Origin: Mactra quadrangularis
Lineage: Eukaryota; Mollusca; Bivalvia; Venerida; Mactridae
Direction of reading: 5' to 3'
Length of the DNA: 64,000 nt
Assembly: GCA_025267735.1 (NCBI GenBank)
Contig: CM046299.1
Location: 15,026,232-15,090,231 of the forward strand
Shown here: positions 59,141-64,000 of the stretch, in pieces
How positions within the stretch are numbered: the stretch's first letter is position 1
Layout of the letters: every line of letters starts with the position of its first letter
Made by a program: the position numbers and the translations under genes
The notes under the pieces: model-generated
The model's database searches: none
Seen by the model: only the letters and a program-made list of their open reading frames with translations
Told to the model about the DNA's origin: nothing

Positions 59141-60284
59141 GGTTATCGTTGTTTTTTTCAGGCATGATTTTATTCCCGTCGATATATTACAACGATTTAT
59201 TAATTGATACATACAATGTTTTTTTAAACTTATATTTATTGTTCGTTATACATATTTACAATTACAGAAATACAACAAAATAACAAATAACAATATGTAT
59301 ATACGTCAATCGGGCTGAGTCACAAGTTTTGTAACTTAGTTACGGCTCTCCCCTTATACATATACATACAATGTTCTTTTTATAATGACTTGAGTTAATG
59401 TATATCATATGTCTTATTTTATACTTTGATCTAATGTTGTTTCGTTTATTTCAGGTTTGGTAATATTCCCGTCGAAAATATTGGAATAAATTATTTATTC
59501 ATATAATGTAATCTCTTAATAATTAATTGTTTCACGATGTGCTATCAACTGATATCTAATGTTTTTGTAAATACAATGTATGACATATTAGTGCATGATA
59601 TATTTGAATAAAACAATAAAATAGATGAATTTATGTTTGTTATATATAATTTTTATATCTTCACTCGTATATATCGAGAAAAAAGAAAAGATTATTCAAT
59701 ATTGAGAAATTATGATTTTATTAAAATAAAACAACATTTAACAAACAATTTCAAACAATAATATACAAACAAATCATAATGAATATTGATTATCACACAT
59801 TTAGAATAATTACGCTATACAATATCAATTTACCGATCTCTCCAAACGATTTACTATATAAAATCAATTTACCCATATAGTCATTTACCGAAATCTCCAT
59901 AATCCCATCCGAATATAATTTTCTGTAATTCGCCGGAACCACCTGATTTTTGCGTAGAGAAAATCGCTTAAAACATACTTATCAACAATAGAAGTTGATC
60001 ATATTTTGTATTTTAAATGATTTCTTTCCTACATATCATAATGATATCTCTTTAATACATAATTCCTTTATATACGTCATTAGACACAGGCACTATTTTC
60101 CGCGGATTCACTTCCTTATTGTGGTCAACCAAACCAAACAACCGCTGCTAAGTTGATTTACTAATCAAAGTACTGAAGGTACTGTTGGAAGGATTTTTTG
60201 AAAGATTTAAGAGTTTCAAGTTACTATTCCGATATCCATCATCTCTCTATCATTCATTGTCAACTATGTTTCATATTTCATTTC
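59141..60284. other. AT-rich region beyond the satellite, no gene recognised
   Basis: The array ends within monomer A2 after ACATTCGGACCCG. The following sequence is AT-rich. A weak direct repeat is visible: TTTTTCAGGCATGATTTTAT then TCCCGTCGATAT at 59150-59182, and TTATTTCAGGTTTGGTAATA then TCCCGTCGAAAAT at about 59446-59478. No coding region or RNA gene is supported. Confidence 0.5.
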
Positions 60285-60960
60285 ACATGCACATTATTCC
60301 ACTGATCGAGGGGTTGTAGGTTCGATTCCCGGGAGGGTCATATTTTCGTGGAGCTTAGATATGAAATAATTTCTAAGGTCATTCTCCCTTCCTACTAGTG
60401 TTTTACCGATGATCGGGAATAATCGATTAATCTCTAGTTGGAAGCTTCCGATTCTGATAATCGATTAAATTTTATCAGAATCGATCATCGGCACAAAAGG
60501 AGGATAGGCTATCTGAGTACAATATCATGTTTTCAGGTTTCTAAACAGTTACAAATAATGTTTTAATACATGTCATTTGTATCTGACTTGCATTGGACAC
60601 TGATAAATAGTGTTTAAGTACCAAAGGTACAGCTACTACACTCGTCAAGAGAACTAGTCAATTGATCATTTATTTTTGGAGGTATCTTTGATTTTTTTTG
60701 TTTTTGACACATTTGACTAAAAGAAAAATTATTTCCTAGTCCATTGTACATGAATTTTACAAGGATTTACAGTAAAACATGCGTGCAAAAGCAAACTTAT
60801 CAGGAACCGATTATAATCGGAAGAATCGAATCGACAACAGAAACCGATTCCAACTGATGATCGATTACGATTTTCAGCCGATGTCCCACCACTACTTCCT
60901 ACCACTGATTCTAAATCATGCAGGGCAGTAGTCAGTCACTAACAGCTAAACCCAGAGATT
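60285..60960 (+). mobile_element. SINE family 2 copy, split by a hAT-like MITE
   Basis: The left part has the box B-like GGTTCGATTCCCGGGAGGG and the body up to CATTCTCCCTTCCTAC at 60395. The body resumes at 60894 with CTTCCTACCACTGATTC and continues through GGCAGTAGTCAGTCACTAAC. Box A is eroded. Order and spacing match the SINE at 15530-15715 once the insert is removed. Confidence 0.65.
60396..60893. mobile_element. hAT-like MITE, 498 bp, with 8-bp target duplication
   Basis: The insert begins TAGTGTTTTACCGATGATCGG and ends CCGATGTCCCACCACTA, imperfect inverted ends of the TAGTG/CACTA type. It is flanked on both sides by CTTCCTAC (60388-60395 and 60894-60901), an 8-bp duplication typical of hAT elements. 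Internally it is rich in ATCGATTA- and CGATTATAATCGG-type short palindromes. It has no coding capacity. Confidence 0.78.
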
Positions 60961-61761
60961 TAGCCTTTTCAGAAACAGTATGTGGACTGATCGCCGTAAT
61001 ATAACCTATACAATGTCTAAGGGGTTAAGGCCACAACAAATTGATCATAATCATGTTCTATGGATTATGTCTAAAAGAATGGAGATAGCGAGCAAAAAAT
61101 TGTTTTCCCCATTTCTGGCATTTTGTGAAGCGAGCGAAAGGCGGAGAATAAATATGTGATATTTTCATTATCATTTATGAACCAAATGTAAAAAAAAATC
61201 ATAATGTGTAATTCAGAAAAGCATTATAAGTTACTTTTAGAGTTTAAGTCATACTGGTCATTAATTCATCATATTGATGTGATACAATTAATCATGCGCA
61301 TTATAATATGTCGAAGTCTTTCTTCTTGAACTTTATCATTTTGATCTTGATATAGCTTTGGTTATTTTTTCAAGTTGTTGTTAAAAAGATTACTTTTTGT
61401 TAGCATGCATAAATGCTTTTAATATATGGTACATACATAATAAATGACTGTATTTTGTCCCAATTGCATTTACTATCCAATTTCATTATGTTGCATAGCT
61501 AATACATTTAGTGAATTCATTCAATATTAACCTACAATTAAATACTTCATATATTTCTGTATAAATCAGATCTGCTTACATCATGATGGAAAATCTACAA
61601 CGGTCATTCATTCAGCCATTCATTGACACCTGGCCATTGCTCTACGTTCTCACAGTAAACTCCAGCTGTGAATATCGTCTGCTAAGTAGTATATATTATA
61701 TACAAGTGAGTGGCAGATAACATTGCGCAATAATACAAAATAACTATTCTCCGTACACAGT

Positions 61762-62125
61762 ATGTATGGAATGCCATTTGCACAATAATTACTTAAACTA
61801 TAGGTTTAACTGTTAAACCCATAGTTTAACAGATTTAAACATAGGGTTTAAGACTCTTAATCCTATAGTTTTATTTTTTTCAAATTGAAACTGTAGATTA
61901 AGACTTTAAACTACATGTATATGTTTAACTGTTAAACCCTATGTTTAACTGTTAAACCCTATATAGTTTAAGTAACATTGTGCACAATTTTCTCTTAAAC
62001 CCATAGTTTCAAGTCTTAAACTATAGGTTTAACAGTGAAACCCTAGGTTTCAGTCTGTTAAACTATGGGTTTAACAGTTAAACATATAGTTTAACTAATT
62101 ATTGTGCAAACGGCATGCCATACAT
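61762..62125. mobile_element. Tandem pair of palindromic MITE-like units rich in GTTTAAC
   Basis: The outer arms (ATGTATGGAATGCCATTTGC at the left, GCAAACGGCATGCCATACAT at the right) are inverted copies for about 80 bp with a few mismatches. In the middle, near 61985, AGTTTAAGTAACATTGTGCA meets TGCACAATTTTCTCTTAAAC. That looks like the right end of one unit abutting the left end of another. The interior repeats AAACTATAGGTTTAAC and GTTAAACC motifs. It has no coding capacity. Confidence 0.65.
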
Positions 62126-63084
62126 TATGAATAATGTTTGATTAATGTAAAGAAACATTAAATATCATATTTTCAAGTATTTATTTGAGTTATTTTTTTC
62201 CAATTCATCTACGTTTGATAGTATTCATATTTATCTTATGCACTAGTTTCTTGGGCGTATTTACTCATTGTTAGATGTTGTTCGTTCTTTTTCAAATTCC
62301 AGAGAGCGCTGACATAGAAAGGATTTTTTTTCAAAAAAATCCTTCCAAAAATTAATGCTTCACATGTTCTATCAATAGAACATGTGACGCCATGTGCCTT
62401 TTTGAAATTCCGATCAAGGTCACATTCAATCATCATACACAAAGGAGTCTCTTATTTTAAATATCAAATTTGCCGGCATTGGTCTATATAATAACAGCCA
62501 AGTTTGAGTGTTTCTGGTGACTTTCACAAATAGATTTAGTTATAATGTGACCAGTGGGTTCTCTGTCTTGTATTGTGAGTATGACCATTACATGTAGGTA
62601 TATATGTGAGTTCATAATTTTCATCATCAGAGATTATACAGACAACAGTATAGTCATTTACATGATTTTTAATACTTCTGAACTTGGACATGCAATTATG
62701 TACTTGATTATAATATGTACAGCATAATTATCATGATTCGAGGTAGTTTGTTCAAATGTGTGGGACTGAACACAACACATTCACGCCAGTTTTCACTCTC
62801 AGTGATTTTCAAACAAACCGTATATGCGCGGTTTGACATTGATCTATCCCTTTGGTTTACATGAATACAGACATGCAGAATTCCCATTCTCAAAAGTCTA
62901 CCGCGAAAAGTAGTCCTATAAAGAAACCCCAAAATGGTCAACATAAAAATTATCGTCATAAAGAGAAAGAAACACTAAATCTAGAAGTCTAAATTGAATA
63001 ATTGATCAAACTTTGAGTACCCTGATTATTTCCCTATTGTTGCAGGGTTAAGGGGTTCAAGCTCATTATTGTAATTGTTATATT
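62126..63084. other. AT-rich intergenic DNA with two small hairpins
   Basis: Two perfect or near-perfect short palindromes occur at 62320-62345 (GGATTTTTTTTCAAAAAAATCC) and 62362-62390 (CACATGTTCTAT facing AATAGAACATGTG). No gene is supported; open frames here are short and lack family resemblance. Confidence 0.4.
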
Positions 63085-63125
63085 TTTATTAAATTACTAA
63101 ATGGGTGCCCGTGCAAGCACGGGCT
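63085..63125 (-). mobile_element. Possible Helitron-like 3' end (GC-rich hairpin)
   Basis: A perfect GCCCGTGC-AA-GCACGGGC stem-loop (63106-63123) stands in AT-rich DNA. On the minus strand it is followed after a few bases by ACCCATTTAGTAATT, which resembles the hairpin-then-CTAGT arrangement at Helitron 3' ends, although the terminal tetranucleotide is TTAG rather than CTAG. No helicase gene or 5' TC end was identified. Confidence 0.3.
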
Positions 63126-63544
63126 TTAGGTAATGACAGTTCTTGAAACTGTTCCTCGAAACAGGCATGGTTATAGATTTGATAAAGGGAAATAACCGCT
63201 GCGGGGAGTTTGGTCTATTTTTAGTTTTATCTAGAACTATTTTTAGACACAAAAAACCCACTATTTTTGTTGATTTTTTGGCAGTTTTTGCAAATATCAA
63301 GAGACTTTGTCAAAAAAGAATTGTCAACTTTATATGCCGGTATATAGGTGCTCCAGCGACAAACAAAAGATTTATTCAAAGCTGTGCAGTTTCTTCCACA
63401 AAACAGGAAACTCGCAAATTTAATAGTATAGACGACTTACTTAAGAAGACGTAGTTAAGATTAATATGCTGATTTTATAAACCAGTTCATACAAATAGAC
63501 CCTAGTAATCTACTTTGCTTTCTATATGTTTGCTTTCTATACTA

Positions 63545-63840
63545 AAAGAAGTTTCAGAGAAGGATCCAGGATTTTTTTCTAGGGGGTCCGAACTTTTCTA
63601 GGGGAGGGTCCTAACCTCGAACCACAACCACATTATACACATTTTGCAGAAAAAAATGCAACATATTGATAATAAAAACTACATTACCATTAAATCTAAG
63701 TCAAGCACCGAGAAAAAGTGCTTCATGCTACTTAAAAATTACTTACAGGCAAGAAATACACCAATGGACAGGTACATTTTCCAAATTCTAGGGGGTCCGG
63801 ACCCCCTAACCCCCCCCCCCCGCTGGATCCACCCATAAGT
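63545..63840. repeat. Repeat with terminal GGATCC and GGGGGTCCG motifs
   Basis: The segment begins AAGGATCCAGGATTTTTTTC then TAGGGGGTCCG and ends TAGGGGGTCCGGACCCCCTA, a 13-C run, then GCTGGATCCACCC. The motif pairs at both ends look like an old repeat unit. No open frame of interest. Confidence 0.4.
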
Positions 63841-64000
63841 TTGTATCGTTTTTCTCAAACAAAAAACTATCGTTTTTTGTATATTTCAGGTGATACTTAG
63901 AAGTAGAGAATTATGATGAGTTATGTGGCAGTTGCAAGCCTTCAGTAAAAGAAAATTATCATCATCTAAAATTTTATATTTGTTGTAATGTACTAGTACA

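Noticed and set aside
26961..59167. Dozens of identical 66-141 aa open frames on both strands of the satellite
   Set aside because: They recur only because the repeat unit is homogenised, overlap each other on opposite strands, lack any recognisable domain, and break wherever a unit has a one-base indel. They are not credible genes.
63143..63454. 103-aa plus-strand open frame
   Set aside because: It has no recognisable domain, lies in repeat-like sequence beside the hairpin at 63106 and overlaps an opposite-strand frame of similar quality.

Overview
The window is eukaryotic genomic DNA from an animal, most likely a marine mollusc and plausibly a bivalve. The reasons are AT-rich sequence with many short exons bearing consensus GT/AG splice sites, tRNA-derived SINEs, foldback MITEs, a LINE fragment, a THAP-domain transposase, a P2X7 C-terminal-type domain protein and a scaffold gap of 100 Ns. 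The species cannot be fixed from the sequence alone. I see no prokaryotic, CRISPR or viral content.

Layout. (1) 1-11512: the middle of a minus-strand, multi-exon host gene. Twelve exons between 10483 and 2244 can be read in compatible phases. They encode, in order, an EGF-like domain, a fibronectin type II-like segment, a laminin-G-like (concanavalin fold) domain and a glycine-rich region. The introns hold a 5'-truncated LINE (about 537-2230), a SINE, a 157-bp hairpin element and simple repeats. (2) 11513-26658: two copies of one large Kolobok-type DNA transposon, one inserted inside the other. The inner copy (13171-26165, 12,995 bp) has a TTAA on each side and 16-bp terminal inverted repeats. 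It carries two convergent genes: a 185-aa P2X7-like cytoplasmic-domain protein on the + strand (3 exons) and a 750-aa THAP-DDE transposase on the - strand (10 exons, every phase consistent). It sits in a TTAA within intron 2 of an older, oppositely oriented copy. The visible pieces of that copy are 11517-13166 and 26170-26658; the rest is missing at the gap. (3) 26659-26758: Ns. (4) 26759-59140: about 32 kb of satellite DNA made of a 1121-bp higher-order repeat. Each unit holds three related monomers of about 349, 348 and 424 bp and a near-perfect 98-bp palindrome. A few units are shortened or hybrid. (5) 59141-64000: AT-rich, gene-poor DNA with a SINE split by a hAT-like MITE (8-bp target duplication), a MITE-like palindromic repeat in tandem and low-copy repeat debris.

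How the parts relate. The two transposon genes start about 270-280 bp inside opposite ends of the element, from terminal segments that share diverged sequence, and read toward each other. Their shared ends, intact reading frames and the near-identity of the nested copies point to a recently mobile element with two genes. The satellite is separate, has no believable gene despite dozens of repeated ORFs, and its left edge is hidden by the gap.
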